Assembly: GCA_026874595.1 (NCBI GenBank)
Contig: CM049321.1
Span: forward strand, 23,859,979-23,923,978
Length of the DNA: 64,000 nucleotides
Reading direction: 5' to 3'
DNA from: Sipunculus nudus
Taxonomy: Eukaryota > Annelida > Sipuncula > Golfingiida > Sipunculidae
Position numbers and translations under genes: made by a program. The notes beneath the pieces were generated by a model. The model was not told where the DNA came from, did no database searches, and saw only the letters and a program-made list of their open reading frames with translations. Below, piece after piece: positions 34,921-47,843 of this stretch (position 1 is its first letter; each line of letters starts with the position of its first letter).

Positions 34921-37021
34921 TAGGGGACTCTTAAATTCTATGCATGCCACACATACCAGAGGCCAAAGCGAGGCCTATGGGGAATAACAAAGACACATGC
35001 TCAATTGTCACAGCAGTAACACATGTGCTGATACAGTTTAGCTCAGCAAGGCAGGTCGTGTCACAGCCTATTCTGTTCCTTCATCCTACTCATTTACTAA
35101 TTGGACATCAGATTTGATTTTTCATTAGTTTTCATAAGTGATCCAGGTAGAAAGAAACAGTGGAAATTACTAATTAATTCATACATCTGGACGAGGGACT
35201 CTTTGTGATTGTGTGTTCATATGTTCCTGGTTTGGTCTGCTGTTTGTTATATTTGTTCATAGAATTAAGTAAATGAACAACCATTTTAGAACAATGATTT
35301 TTAATGATCTGTATCAATTTATAAAGGCACATATTAAAATATCATTTTTACATAGTCCATGCCCTCATTTGGTTTTGCCTTACCTTTATTATGTACATGT
35401 CAAGATATTTTAAAATACTGTGCTGTTTCACAAAATCTGTGTCCATACACATGCAATTAATTGTACTTTATTAAAATAAATAAATAACATAAATAAATAA
35501 TGATAGAAGACTACCAACATATTTAACTTGATGGTGACATTTAGCAAAGATCTACATATAGTTTTTACCAGCCAAGCATTGATCCCCTTACTGGTTTATA
35601 GATAATAGATACATTGGTATGTCTCAATTGGTTGAAGGGGCTTACATTTTATATATATATTACCAAAACTTAATGTAATCATTTTCTCATTTTTACTTGA
35701 GGCCCTCTAAGATGGCATCTGTGGATAGCTTTAAGGCCCTTAAATTACATGATTGCGAAACAATTATAGATATATCCCCACATGACCATCCTAGACCCAC
35801 TGCAATTCAAAGAATATTTTACTTATGCGATTCTTGTGTCACCGTTTCCATTGTTTGTCAATGCAGTTTATGTCACACAGCTGTAGGACACGCATTCAGT
35901 ATATTTTAACTCTTTATTCATTACAAATATGAAGTTTTAGTATATGACACATTACTTTTCATATTTGATTTATAAAGAATTTTTGAAGGAACAAACCTGA
36001 GTTAAAAGGTGTGGAGCTGGTGAAGTGTTGAGCATTAATTAAAATTAATATATTATTCCATAATTCATACCTTACATATTTTTATATTTTTTTCTCAAAT
36101 TATGTAAAGTCTTGCGGGAAAAAGGTATCATCTATAAAATTCTGTTTCTGCCCATGCACTAATATAATCCTTGCCATGCCCAGGAACTCACCATATCACT
36201 ATCTAATGAGGAGCGATATATTTTTTTAAATGACCTGTGACATAGTGTTTCACTTGACAGCTATGTGTTGGTTATGCCACTAAAAAATACAGTGTATTTT
36301 CTATTGGTGCCAGATACAGCATACCTACATCTATATTTTAATAGGCTTGTGAATAGAGAACATTTCATAATTTCATTTCAGAACAATTAACAATCACAGA
36401 GGCAGACATGTTTCATTTAGTCTTTATTAAGTTAATGACTTCATAATGGCTGTATAAGCAGCGTACTGCCAAAAGTGTTTTGGTGTGTTTGTCTCTCGGT
36501 GCCTACTGTACATGAAACAAGAAACGTAGCATTAATGTACACAATCAGAGGAACCATGCACAGACCCCCTCATTCTATGCCGTCTGGAATGTGTATCAGT
36601 CAGCACCTGTGCCCGACACTTGTATATCTTGATATTTTAATTGACCTCGGGCAATTAATGGCATCCTGTGGTTTGATTCATAGCTAGCATAGACCGTAGA
36701 GCCAAGTAGATGTGAGCCCAAGGGTCTTTAACTTTATTATCTTTATTATGTTAAGAGTCACTGGAAAGTACCTCCCTTACAAGTCGGGTTCACATTGTGC
36801 TCATAGCAGCAGATTCCTTTGGATTTATACTTCTTTCCAGATGCTTTTAACAAAATTTGTTTGTAAGCATCCACAAATTTGAAGTGGATAAATGGAACAA
36901 CTGACAGGTCTGTGTTGCTGTACATAGCCATGGTGAGTGAGCACGTGCTCCCTGTTATTCCCAGTAAGCCTCGCTTTCGCTAGCTGATTAATTATTCATG
37001 AGGAATATTAAGAATCCCCTA
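34921..37021. mobile_element. 2.1-kb element with ~75-100-bp terminal inverted repeats
   Basis: The left arm (about 34921-35000, TAGGGGACTCTTAA ... AAAGCGAGGCCTATGGGGAATAAC) is matched in reverse complement by the right arm (about 36940-37021, GTTATTCCC..GCCTCGCTTTCGCT ... TTAAGAATCCCCTA). Similarity continues inward, more weakly, past GGGAATAACA. The interior holds no recognisable transposase, so it is a non-autonomous or decayed DNA element. Superfamily not assigned. Confidence 0.65.
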
Positions 37022-37220
37022 TTCAAACGGATATACGCAGCCCAATCTTAGTCATTAATCATTTACGTGTTATTAATGATGAGCCAGCACGTTTTCAGGT
37101 TTTAATTCTGCAATCATAAAAGAGACCATGCATATACATTCACTGTTTACTGTGTTGTTTACTGTGTAAGTATTTCCCAAAACAAGGCCAACTGAAAAAA
37201 TGTCATTCAAGATTCCTTAA

Positions 37221-37922
37221 GAAGCTGCAACATTCTACGTGAACGGCGTAGAATTAATTTGGATAGAAATGTTAAATTTCTGCATCCATTGTGGGTATTC
37301 CAATTTATTCTTTTAAAATATAAATAGATATGGGCATTGCACAGACACACGCTTTTAGTTCCATTTTTTCCAAGTTTTTTGTTGTTGTTGAATTGGTCTT
37401 TGTTTAATGCTATATGGTAATTATAAATAAAATAATGCAAAGGACATAAGGACATAACGCATAGATATACATATTTCTCTGATAAAAAGGACTATAACAG
37501 GGGTTTACGTGGAGGGGGGGGGGGGGGGGCTTCAGCTCCCAAAGCTCCCCCTCTGGATCCGCCACTGTACTAGAAGCTTCAACATTCTACGTGAACGGCG
37601 TAGAATTAATTTGGATAGAAATGTTAAATTTCTGCATCCATTGTGGGTATTCCAATTTATTCTTTTAAAATATAAATAGATATGGGCATTGCACAGACAC
37701 ACGCTTTTAGTTCCATTTTTTCCAAGTTTTTTGTTGTTGTTGAATTGGTCTTTGTTTAATGCTATATGGTAATTATAAATAAAATAATGCAAAGGACATA
37801 AGGACATAACGCATAGATATACATATTTCTCTGATAAAAAGGACTATAACAGGGGTTTACGTGGAGGGGGGGGGGGGGGGCTTCAGCTCCCAAAGCTCCC
37901 CCTCTGGATCCGCCACTGTACT
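37221..37922. repeat. 352-bp tandem duplication
   Basis: The block beginning CATTCTACGTGAACGGCG at 37231 repeats at 37583 virtually without change, including a poly-G tract and a CTGGATCCGCCACTG end of the GGATCC MITE family. Near-identity means recent duplication or an assembly artefact. Confidence 0.92.
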
Positions 37923-39766
37923 ATGTATGCAAGTAGGAAACTGGTAAAGTCCATTCCACTATAGATCTACCTGATTTTTAGCGATTATCTCCACGTAAAA
38001 ACTTACCAAACAAAATTTGTACCAACTGCAGAAAGTGGAATATGCATAATTTTTTATACCTTATTTGCTAACGATATATATATATCATAAACTTAACGGT
38101 CTAGTTGACTTGTTTCATATATAGCGGTGTTTCATGGCGTCCCTAACAAATGGCTTTTGTTCATCCTCTTTTTATGGATATGAAGTAACGTGATGTTACA
38201 ATGAAGCGCGTGCACAAGCACTTTAGGCCTACTCCGTTCAACAACCCATGGTCCACATCATTTTTCCATTTATTTTGTTACAAACTAAATTTCAGGCTTC
38301 AGTGTTGCAAGAACAACCAGATATGAGAGACCGCCTAATTTATTTCCCATAAATTATTGATGAAATAAATTAATATTACCTAACGACGCTGTTACGTCAT
38401 TTTTAACGCAGCACCACTGAACCTTGTCATGCGGCAACCATAGCGGGAGGGGAGGTATGACGTCACAGAGGCTCGACTGTGCCAAACGACAACTTGGGGG
38501 AGGGTGTCAGGTCCTTGCTCATGGTGCCTGGAGGGTGCGCTGCGGCCTCTTTGGTCAGGAATGTTAATAGCTTTTGCCTCTTTGGTGTCAGATGTGGCTA
38601 ACTTTATAGGCTTCAGCTCTGAATAGTATTAACGAGAGGCTGTGCTCCATTTCTGAGATACAGTCAAGCCCACTTTGTTTCATAGGCCTATTGATCCCGT
38701 CTATTGACTTTTGTCACATAAACTGATAATCCCAAACTATTTTATTTAAATATACAAGGGTACGTACATCTGACCGTTTAATATCATGGAATATTGTCAT
38801 ATTCCCGTTCAATCAGGTGTATCCAAAAAAATAAGACTAAAGCCGCGTGTCCACTTGTAGGCCTACGGATGCGGTGGGGATACATATGCGCATATTGTGT
38901 GTGTGTGTCCATTAGATACGTTTTCAGTGCGTTTTTAGGTCTTTCACTGTGTTCGCCTCTACAAAATGGCCTGTAAGTTTTATTGTTTTTTATCAGTCTT
39001 ATTAGCAGTATACTTGACAATTTCGAATTATACACAGGTGCCCACTGCTGTTTTTATGTACAATTAAACTTAACGATAATAAACATATTGATAACAAAAA
39101 TGAATTTTTGATTCTGCTTTTAAAACATGCCTGATTAGAATATTGTATAGGGCTACAACAGGAGCAATTAACTTCTCACAAACGTCCCTCAGCCCGGTGG
39201 AAGCTAGGTTGGGCTATATATATATATATGCTTGTGACAGTAAACATGGCCCTTACAGACACATGTCAAACATTCATTATTTTTATTATCTGCTCTTTCC
39301 TCTCATCAGTCATGCATTAATACCTCTTCAAATTAAATTCACATTAAAAATTTGATTTAAAAATGTGCATATCTATTCTAATTTACGATCAACACGGTCA
39401 ACAACACTATTTGTCACCACAGTACAGGAACAACATAAACCATTTCACCGCTTTTGGTAAAATTAACTCTTCCAGCCAATCCAGGGCACCGTCCTTGACC
39501 CCTTGTTTACAAGCGCCTCTTGGAGAAACTGTCCCAAAGTTTGTAGACTGATTCTCACATTTCAGAAAAAAACTCGGTTGTGAAAACAACATGCGAGGTA
39601 CAGTTTTATAGTATGATGGAAAATTAAGCGGATGTTAAAGCGGATGTTTCTTCTACCCCATTTTGTAAGATTTGTTATGATATCTAACTTTACTTTTTTT
39701 TCTCTCGCAAGAAACGGGTGGACCATGGGTCGTGGAACGGAGTATACGAGAATACAAGTCTCACTG
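37923..39766. other. No gene recognised
   Basis: Moderately AT-rich sequence with a CRE site (TGACGTCA near 38458). Short open frames show no family resemblance. Confidence 0.5.
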
Positions 39767-40362
39767 TAAAGCCCCTTTCACACATTCACGGACAGCATCA
39801 CGGATCATCCCGGCTCATCATACCGGGATCATCCGTGTTGACTCCGTCATCACCGTGTAAACTCCGGGCATCACCGTGTTAACACCGTGTTGCATCCATA
39901 GTGATCCTTGGCGCACCGGCATGTTCGGAGAAAAAATTAAACCTGCACAATTTTTCGTCCCGGAGTACTCGGATGAAACATAGTCCGTATCAATCCTTGT
40001 AGGCACCGTGCACCTCTGCGTAGCCACCGTTTACATCCGAGAGTCTCCGTGTAGCCACCGGGAGCTCCGTATTGAGACCGGCACTTTCCGGGTGCAAGTT
40101 TAAGTTTTTTCTCCGATCATGCTGGTGCACCAAGGATCATTACGGATGCAACATGGTGTTAACACGGTAATCCCCGGTGTTTACACGGCGATGCCGTAGA
40201 TAACACGGATGATTCCGGAACGATGCTCGGGATTATCCGTGTTGCTATCCGTGAATATGTGAAAGCCCAATTTACGAAATCGCGCTGCTGTCCCCAGAAC
40301 ACCACGGATTAAGGTCCGGGGTGATCCTAGTTGCTATCCGTGAATGTGTGAAAGGGGCTTTA
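39767..40362. mobile_element. Foldback MITE with TAAAGCCCCTTTCACACA ends
   Basis: TAAAGCCCCTTTCACACATT at 39767 is mirrored at the right end (GTGTGAAAGGGGCTTTA, ending 40362). The left arm to about 39950 pairs with 40085-40270 along most of its length (words such as CACGGATGATCC and GTTAACACCGTGTT). An extra copy of the end lies at about 40240-40270. CCGTGTT/AACACGG words recur throughout. It is non-coding, and a TA or TAA target is likely. Confidence 0.75.
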
Positions 40363-40613
40363 GCAGGGCTCGATCGACAGCTCTTCATCTTTGGTTCCGT
40401 GAGTGTGGGTATCTCTTCCGTGCGTAACGTCTATTATGACGTAATCACCGTTCCCTGCGATGTACATTTCACAGCTTGTGGTACTAAGTAGTTCGGAATA
40501 GACTATTTTCTCATAAAACTGGTTTATTTTTTTTAATTGTCAATTACGCGTTTCTCCCTTTCTGCCCTGGGGGTAATGCGTTTTGAATAGCAAAGAGATA
40601 ACCGCGAAAAAAT

Positions 40614-40688
40614 CAGGTGGACAGGGGTAGTGGAACGAACCATAAACGTGTTAAAATGAGATATTGTAAACTGTTTATGTTTCCCATA

Positions 40689-40746
<58 letters not shown>

Positions 40747-40783
40747 AATCTGTGATGTACTCCATTCCACTACCCCTGTCCAA
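40614..40783. mobile_element. Short palindromic element around a (TA)n core
   Basis: GGACAGGGGTAGTGGAA near 40619 is mirrored by TTCCACTACCCCTGTCC ending near 40783. The interior is mostly (TA)n (40691-40743). A diverged single arm of the same repeat lies at about 39718. Confidence 0.7.
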
Positions 40784-41157
40784 CTTTATTCCAATACATT
40801 TTTTTAAATAATGGCATTATAAAGCTTAACTTTATTTAACTCGGAGGCAAATTGGACTAATGTGGCGTTTATCTAACAGCAAAATAATTCTCTCTTGTGT
40901 ATCGATTGCATATGATTAATTCAAATTGAAATGTGACTGAACAGATATGCGATCATGCGACATATCAGTAACGACCTATGCTGACGATTTTAAACTACAT
41001 TCATTTGACGATTTATAGAGATGACGTCAAAATGTTATGTTACGTCACACGTTTATTGCGTCACATATGCGTCCCCATGATGAAATAATTTTGTTGCTTT
41101 TGTTTAGACAGGTAGTTAAACACGGTTTCGGTGTCGCACAGTAAATATATTTATTTC

Positions 41158-41160
<3 letters not shown>

Positions 41161-41205
<45 letters not shown>

Positions 41206-41482
41206 CTGTTATTGATGAAACGAGTCAGCCAGTGATCCCTCAGTATACAGGGGGGGGGGGGGTATATATCCCCCCACTTTAAGCATGATTTTAATCATGC
41301 CCTTTTTCATAGAACAATATATTAATATATAAAAAATTAAATATATTTATTAGAATTGTAGACTTCGGTTCAATTTCTGAGTTTATTATGAAATAAACCT
41401 ACATTGGAAAAATTATTGCTTATTTTTTTTCAACTTTAACCGTACTTTGAATATGTTAAAATATATCACATACACAATAAAG

Positions 41483-41544
<62 letters not shown>

Positions 41545-41545
41545 G
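41161..41545. repeat. (TA)n arrays and a poly-G run
   Basis: TA runs at 41161-41201 and 41487-41541, and a G tract at about 41251-41262. Confidence 0.95.
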
Positions 41546-44500
41546 TCCCAACTTGGAATTCCATCCCCACCCTTGATAAATTGACGTTGCTGCCCATACC
41601 CGACTGTACCCATGTAAGGTCCGAGTATCGTCTAACAACCTTGCTTCAGTTGGCTTTAAATATATTTAAAAAAAAAACATTTAGCAATTATTATTTACTA
41701 ACTTTTTACACCTTTTCATAATTTTGAACTTGAAAATAAAATTAGTTTCATCCAGAAAGCCACAGATGGCTTTTTAATATAATGATGACTGCCTTAAGAT
41801 AATTTGTAGTTTCATAAACAATAGATAAGACAAAATTTTATTTCAAACCCTATCTAAATATTATAAAAAAATGTGAGGCTCCTAACCTATTTCCGACGCC
41901 ATGCAAATAGGCCACATGATTCAGAAGAACCAGATGTTTACACAAAATAAATAAATCAATGTTTGCTTTTGTTTTACGTCTTCCGTAAGACCTTTGGTCC
42001 CTCATTAGATTTAAGGTCAAACTGTGTGATAATATTCGAATTTAAGAAAATAATCATAAAATTTCAATGGGTATTAGAACAAACTATAAACGAAATAGAA
42101 ACATGCATTCCTTTGAATGCATGCCTCCACCACTTATGCTGTCCTTAATGTTGCGGACTCCGCAACCAGTATTTTCATTCACAAATAGACCCCAAATTTC
42201 CAAGTTAATTTTTTTGTGCGTAAATTCAACAAACAAGTATAAACATTCACTTTTCCGGCACATTCTCCATGTTCAGTCGTGCCTATGTGACTGCTCATTT
42301 GTAACTATAAATAGGATTCCTTCCGAGATTCGAATCATGAGCTGAACCCATACTAAAATCGGTCCTTCATTTGCCCATTCCTAAAAAAATAGCGTTAATT
42401 TCGTGAGATTTCGTTCAAGATTGCGTGAGTTATGTTGTGAACAATTAATACACACGAACCCCTCACACAAACGGGGGGTTAACGCACAGCTTTTGTAGGA
42501 GACAAAAACAAATTGTGTGTGTTGATGCTCCATGAGCAACAAATATGTTAGGATAACCAACCGCATCACATACCCGAACACGGGGCTGAGTTTCAGAGTA
42601 ATAAACTGCTTTCTGCTTTGACACTCGCTATCGTAGTTCCGACAGATGGAGCTGCTTTAGCCCCTTCGACGAAAATAATTTTATATACATGTTGATTTAT
42701 GGGAAAAAAATAAGAAAATTTCCTTCCCTCTTTAAGATACACTTTGCATCATTCAGAACAGTTCAAGACCAAAAGACGTGCAAATCCGAGGCGTGGCCGC
42801 AGATGAGTTCATGTGACAAAGGTCCAAGACGACCACCGTCAGATACACGTTTCGAATCCACGGAATATCATCTGCCCTGTAAATTATGAATAATGTTTTG
42901 GTTGTTGGTTTGAATATTCCATAATTAAAGCAAAAGTTCGTTTAATAAACCACACGATATAACCAACATGAAAGCATTTAACAATAAATTACAAGCAAAT
43001 ATCTCCATATTTTTTTCGCTTATCACCTGTCCTACCTCCTATATGCTGATCAATATTTTGGACGATTGAACAAATGAATTTAGTTGATATTAGTGTAACT
43101 GCTTTATAAGATGCGATATAGAACAAAGTGTGTTTAAAATACATTTATGTTTCAGTATTCAAATATTCCTTATTGTATACCGATAATTTCGACATGGCAC
43201 CTGTGACATACGGGTTTTAGTGCGTAAACAAAATTACAGCCCTCATGAGCGGTTTAGAGAAAGACGAATAGCTCTGTTAGGGTTTAATAAGGCGCGGGGA
43301 TGCAACAAGAGTGTACTTCGAGGATAGCATGAAGGGGATAATCTATCTGCGGAAAAGTTCGGTGACAAGAGGACGTGTATCGGAAAGTATAGAGGGAAAC
43401 AGCGAATTTTTTGGACCACGCTCAAATTCTCAAATTATAGTAGGATCCATTCATTATTCAGCCTGTAGCAAGGTTGGCAGGTTAATTCCAGGCATGGACG
43501 ATACCTCCTCTGACGAATAAGTGGCAAATAAATGGCAAATATGAGTTAAATACTTTATTTATTTTTGTTTTATTACTACAAATACAGACAAATTATATCT
43601 AAAAACACACCACAGACCATTAGCACCCATATAAAGCTCCACGCAGATAAATTGGGAATCATTGGGTAGATGATTTTACCATGTTTAGTGCCAATTTTGA
43701 TGACAGCCTTACAGTACTCTACACAATTACAGTGTCACTGGATGTAAAATATTATAACTAAGTTTATAGAAATTTACCAGTTGAGGAACAATAGATTTTC
43801 AGGTACAAAAACATAATGCTTACATAACCCTCACCAGAAAGACAATGTTTCACGGCTGAACTGCAATTTTATAACTTATTTTACCTGTCAATTTCTGCTT
43901 AGCTTTGCAGAAATCGAAAGCACCCAACTAGCTTGGCTTACTTCTGTCTCCACAAAACGGTAAACGATCTTGCTTTGAATATCCAACATTTGAGAAAACA
44001 TGCTACACGGAAGAAGAACTAGCAGGCATGACGCCATGAACCACGGACATAGATGAAACATGTTAACCAGACCGAAAAGGGAATAATACTTATATCGTAA
44101 GCAGGCAGGGTACCAAAAATTACGCATTGTCCTCTTCCTGCCACTGGTCAAAATTTTGTTTTGCAAGTTTGAATGAATCACACAAATAATATAGAAGGCA
44201 TATTACCTGTGGGATTGAGCTCTTGAGTCAGCTTTCTCTTCCTAATCGGTTGTACAGCCTCACTGTCAATGAGGCAAGTCTTTTTGTGATTTGAAAAAGG
44301 AGCACATGTATGTCTGTGTGCACGTCACCTGGGTGTTTTTGCATTAAAATCTTACCATTTTGCTAAAATCTCTTTCCCCTCCTCAACTGTTACAAAATAT
44401 TGTCACGCTGGGTCCTAAGGTTTCATGGTGTTCATCATATGGCAGGTATTTCCAATATTTTCCCAATCCCTTGCCTCCTAGGTTTATATTGGCTGAAGTA

Positions 44501-45040
44501 TGCACAGAAACTACCTCCTTTGGGTGAGGGAACCAGATCTCTGATATTACGCAGGAAACAGCTCTTGTTTTGATGGACTATTATTCAGGGAATACCTCTC
44601 TAAACACCACAAGCAAACCTGTCAGCTCAGAAACCAGTCCCTTTTAATATCCTACCGATCTGTTACAAACTGACTTGCCAAAACTGCAAATATGAAAACA
44701 AACACAAACACACTTAATCATGTATACAAGCCTTAAAATCTATTAATCATTACTTGCTTCATTTAAGTTTTATATTGTATTTAATAATACTAAATATACC
44801 CAGAGCTTAGTAAGAAAGACTTCCAGTAAGCATATAATCCGGAATAAGACAATTCAGTATGACATGAAGCAGTAAATTCAATGTGCCCGTATTGATCAGT
44901 AACTGACCAATCCATAACAGCCCATGTGATCCGCCCTTTTAACCTAATTATTATTATGAACCCCCAAAACAATCCCACACAGAAGGTCTCTTATGCCCAT
45001 GGTTATGAGAGCTTTTTAACAGGACAATAATGGCGTCACA
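41546..45040. other. No gene recognised
   Basis: About 3.5 kb of mixed sequence. One point of mild interest: a short frame ends in GMDDTSSDE at the stop at 43520, with AATAAA at about 43527. It has no family resemblance and no secure start. Nothing else is supported. Confidence 0.5.
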
Positions 45041-45048
45041 AAGGTCGA

Positions 45049-45070
45049 TGACGTATGACGTATGACGTCA
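45049..45070. promoter_or_regulatory. Triple CRE-like cluster upstream of the second zinc-finger gene
   Basis: TGACGTA at 45049 and 45056 and TGACGTCA at 45063-45070 stand head to tail with a 7-bp step. They lie about 950 bp upstream of the zinc-finger ATG and could mark its promoter, since that gene appears to have an upstream untranslated exon. Confidence 0.4.
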
Positions 45071-46002
45071 CATTGACTAGTATCAACTAGTATCACTTAT
45101 CTCCACTGTTAAATAGCTCGCAGTCATTGTGAAATTTCTTGCCAAATCTTGGATTGCCTCATTCACACTACGTCCCAGGTTAGACATTATTCACTCGGTA
45201 GTAGGAGAAATGGCCCCTGCAACCTTTGGCCTAGGACTTTTTATACTGTCTCCTTTGTATAAAAAATATCCCGGAAAACAAGCCGACATAAGTGCTGGTA
45301 CAGACTACACGTGTTCTGTTTGACAGAGCTATGCCAAATTATGCAAATGTTGTGCTTGTCAGATGATTGACGGGTTACAGTGTCAACAGTCACCTGATTG
45401 GTTACTCGTAAGTCCGATGCTTATGATTATTTATTGAATGAATATGCGATTAAGGTCGCATAGAGTTCATGAATAGGTCAATTGCCATTATTTCCCAGCA
45501 AAAGTGACATCCCGGCATTTGCCACCGGCATTGACTTTATGAGAATTTGCCGGCATTTCGCCCACCCTGGCCAGTAAATCTCAAATGATTACATGTGAAT
45601 GTACCAACCAATGCATTGATCTCATCTATAGTAACCGCTGTCCGTTTCCTGTGCTAACAGAACTTGGCCAACCGCGACATTTAATTTTGTGGAAATTCAT
45701 GGTTGTGTTCGGTTAGAAATTTAACAAGTATAAATTGAGATTTACCAATATGCTGTGTTATGACGGAATATTTTACAGTAAGGCCAAGGCCACGGATGTT
45801 TAGACCAATGAACTGGAGCACCGCAGGTTTCAATTCCTCGATACAAAGCTCTTGTGTTACTTTATTAGTTATTTTTCGAGGAAGTGTATACGCGCTCTGA
45901 TTAATAATCGACTAGACTGTTCCAAAATAATGTTTCAGAATACTGGGTTTTGATCAGTTCACTCTTCTCTTATTTTGTAGTGACCGTTGCTGACTTGAAG
46001 TA

Positions 46003-47238
46003 ATGGATGCTGAAAATTCTGCACTGCAAAACATGGATATACATATTAAAGCAGAGAATGCTTCTGAACGCCGACAGAATACTGCAATATATGATCCATT
46101 CAGGTCGAAAGGTGACGAGAAATTCAAGATTCCACAATTTGACTTGAAGAATTCTGACTCATATCAGGTGCCTGCTATAAAAAGCGAGGGAGGCCAAGAG
46201 GATTCCCTGAATACCTGTGTCCCCAGTACTTCGGCAATAAACATTTTACTTGGAGAGGATGCTTCTCTCAACTCAAGTTTCCAAGCGCCTTTCAGGTGTA
46301 GAAATGAAGAGGAAATTACAGTCCATGTAGCGACTGAAATTCCTGGGGATCATAAAGAAGGCTCCGGGTTATGTCTTATTAAATCACAGGAACAAAAATT
46401 GCAAAACATGCCCAAAAGCAGAGAAGAACTGTTCAAATGTGAGCAATGTGGACTTTTTTACTCTTCACCTGAAGTGTCTGGTATCATCAGAACACTCACC
46501 GATGGTAAACCGTCCAAATGTAAATATTACATCAGCAACAGTGCACACACTGATATTATGCTATTTAGGTGTGAACATTGTGGGAAATATTTTCTTGATC
46601 CTGGCAAGCTTATTGTACACAGGAGAACACATACTGCAGAAAAACCTTTCAAATGTGAACAATGCGGGCAATGCTTCACACACCCTGGTAATCTTACTGT
46701 ACACAGCAAATCTCACACTACTGATAAGCCTTTCAAATGTGACCAGTGCGGACAACGCTTCTCTCACCGTGATAGTCTTACTGTACACATTAGATCACAC
46801 AATGCATGGAAGCCTTACAAATGTGAACAATGTGGAAAATGCTTTTCACACCCCGGAAACCTGACTGTACACAGCAGATCACACACTACTGAGAAACCTT
46901 TCAAATCTGAACAATGCGGAACATATTTCGCTAAATCATCTAGTCTAGCTAAACACACCAAAACATATATGGGAGAGAAACCCTACAAATGTGAACAATG
47001 TGGAAAACGATTTACTTTCGAGGGTGGTTTAAAGGCGCATAACAAAACACATAAACCAGAAAAACATTTTAAATGTGAACCCTGTGGTGAATCTTTTTCT
47101 TTTCTATGCAAACTAAGGAAACATTTAAGTAAACATACTGATAGAAATTTGTTCAAATGTGAACAATGCGGAAAATGTTTCTTTCGTAAAAGATTTTTTC
47201 GACTACATCAGATAACACACACTGGTGAGAAAACATAA
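46003..47238 (+). CDS. C2H2 zinc-finger protein, 411 aa, probably truncated
   Basis: The ATG at 46003 (context AAGTAATGG) lies 22 bases after a strong acceptor (TATTTTGTAG, ending 45980), so an upstream untranslated exon is likely. Residues 1-140 are finger-free and acidic/Ser-rich. Two degenerate fingers follow (about 146-175; the first lacks both His), then seven intact Cys2-His2 fingers. One further finger, FKSEQCGTYF (about residue 302), has lost a Cys (to Ser) and the last His (to Tyr). Linkers are less regular than in the first zinc-finger gene. The frame ends at TAA 47236-47238 within GEKT. The expected next finger (TCDKGFSFQRNPRLH) continues in another frame just after an A10 run, so the protein is probably a truncated form. 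A nuclear DNA-binding role is expected. Confidence 0.88.
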   Translation: MDAENSALQNMDIHIKAENASERRQNTAIYDPFRSKGDEKFKIPQFDLKNSDSYQVPAIKSEGGQEDSLNTCVPSTSAINILLGEDASLNSSFQAPFRCRNEEEITVHVATEIPGDHKEGSGLCLIKSQEQKLQNMPKSREELFKCEQCGLFYSSPEVSGIIRTLTDGKPSKCKYYISNSAHTDIMLFRCEHCGKYFLDPGKLIVHRRTHTAEKPFKCEQCGQCFTHPGNLTVHSKSHTTDKPFKCDQCGQRFSHRDSLTVHIRSHNAWKPYKCEQCGKCFSHPGNLTVHSRSHTTEKPFKSEQCGTYFAKSSSLAKHTKTYMGEKPYKCEQCGKRFTFEGGLKAHNKTHKPEKHFKCEPCGESFSFLCKLRKHLSKHTDRNLFKCEQCGKCFFRKRFFRLHQITHTGEKT

Positions 47239-47843
47239 AAAAAAAACCTGTGACAAGGGGTTTTCTTTTCAAAGAAATCCTAGATTACACAGATAAACTA
47301 CATGCAAGGAGGACCCTCGACCATTGTAGCATTGTGACGAGTGCTATTCTATACAAAAAAGGTCCGAGATTACATATTTGGACATATTTGAACAGACGCT
47401 GGTAATGTGATGAAAGTGGAAAATGCTTTTCGTTTCAGATCCCATAAAAACACACACACACACAAACTTGGGGAATGTGGAAAATGTATTTTATACCCAC
47501 TTAATCTGGTGACCCATAGATTGACATATACTGGAGTGTTGTTGATTAATTGCGTGGATTTTTGTTCCTTTTTAAATTAGAAGTTAACGTAAATTAACCA
47601 CACACTATATGGAGAAATTCAGATGTGAGCAATACGGCAAATGTTACATTGTGGAGGGTTTGAATTAAGCCTTTTCATTCCTTAAAGGAACAATTAGAGG
47701 GAAAATTATACAAAATGTGCTGTGTGTGGTAATGTTAACAGAAATGTATTTCAAGATAAACATGTGAACATGAACTTTGCGTGATTCTAATTACTGTTCC
47801 TTTTGAAAAAAAAATACATTAAAATAAGCCAGTGTTGTATTTT
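47239..47843 (+). pseudogene. Decayed finger array downstream of the second zinc-finger gene
   Basis: After the A-tract frameshift, finger pieces persist in different frames: CDKGFSFQRNPRLH (about 47250), HCDECYSIQKRSE (about 47330), CDESGKCFSF (about 47407), ECGKCILYPLNLVTH (about 47474), CEQYGKCY (about 47625) and CAVCGNVNRN (about 47720). Stops interrupt them. These are former fingers, now non-coding. Confidence 0.75.

Noticed and set aside
37207-37807. Two identical minus-strand frames MSLCPLHYFIYN
   Set aside because: They result from the 352-bp tandem duplication; low-complexity content and no homology.
45785-45842. Possible tRNA gene with a GGTTTCAATTCC B-box-like word
   Set aside because: No proper A box or cloverleaf could be built.
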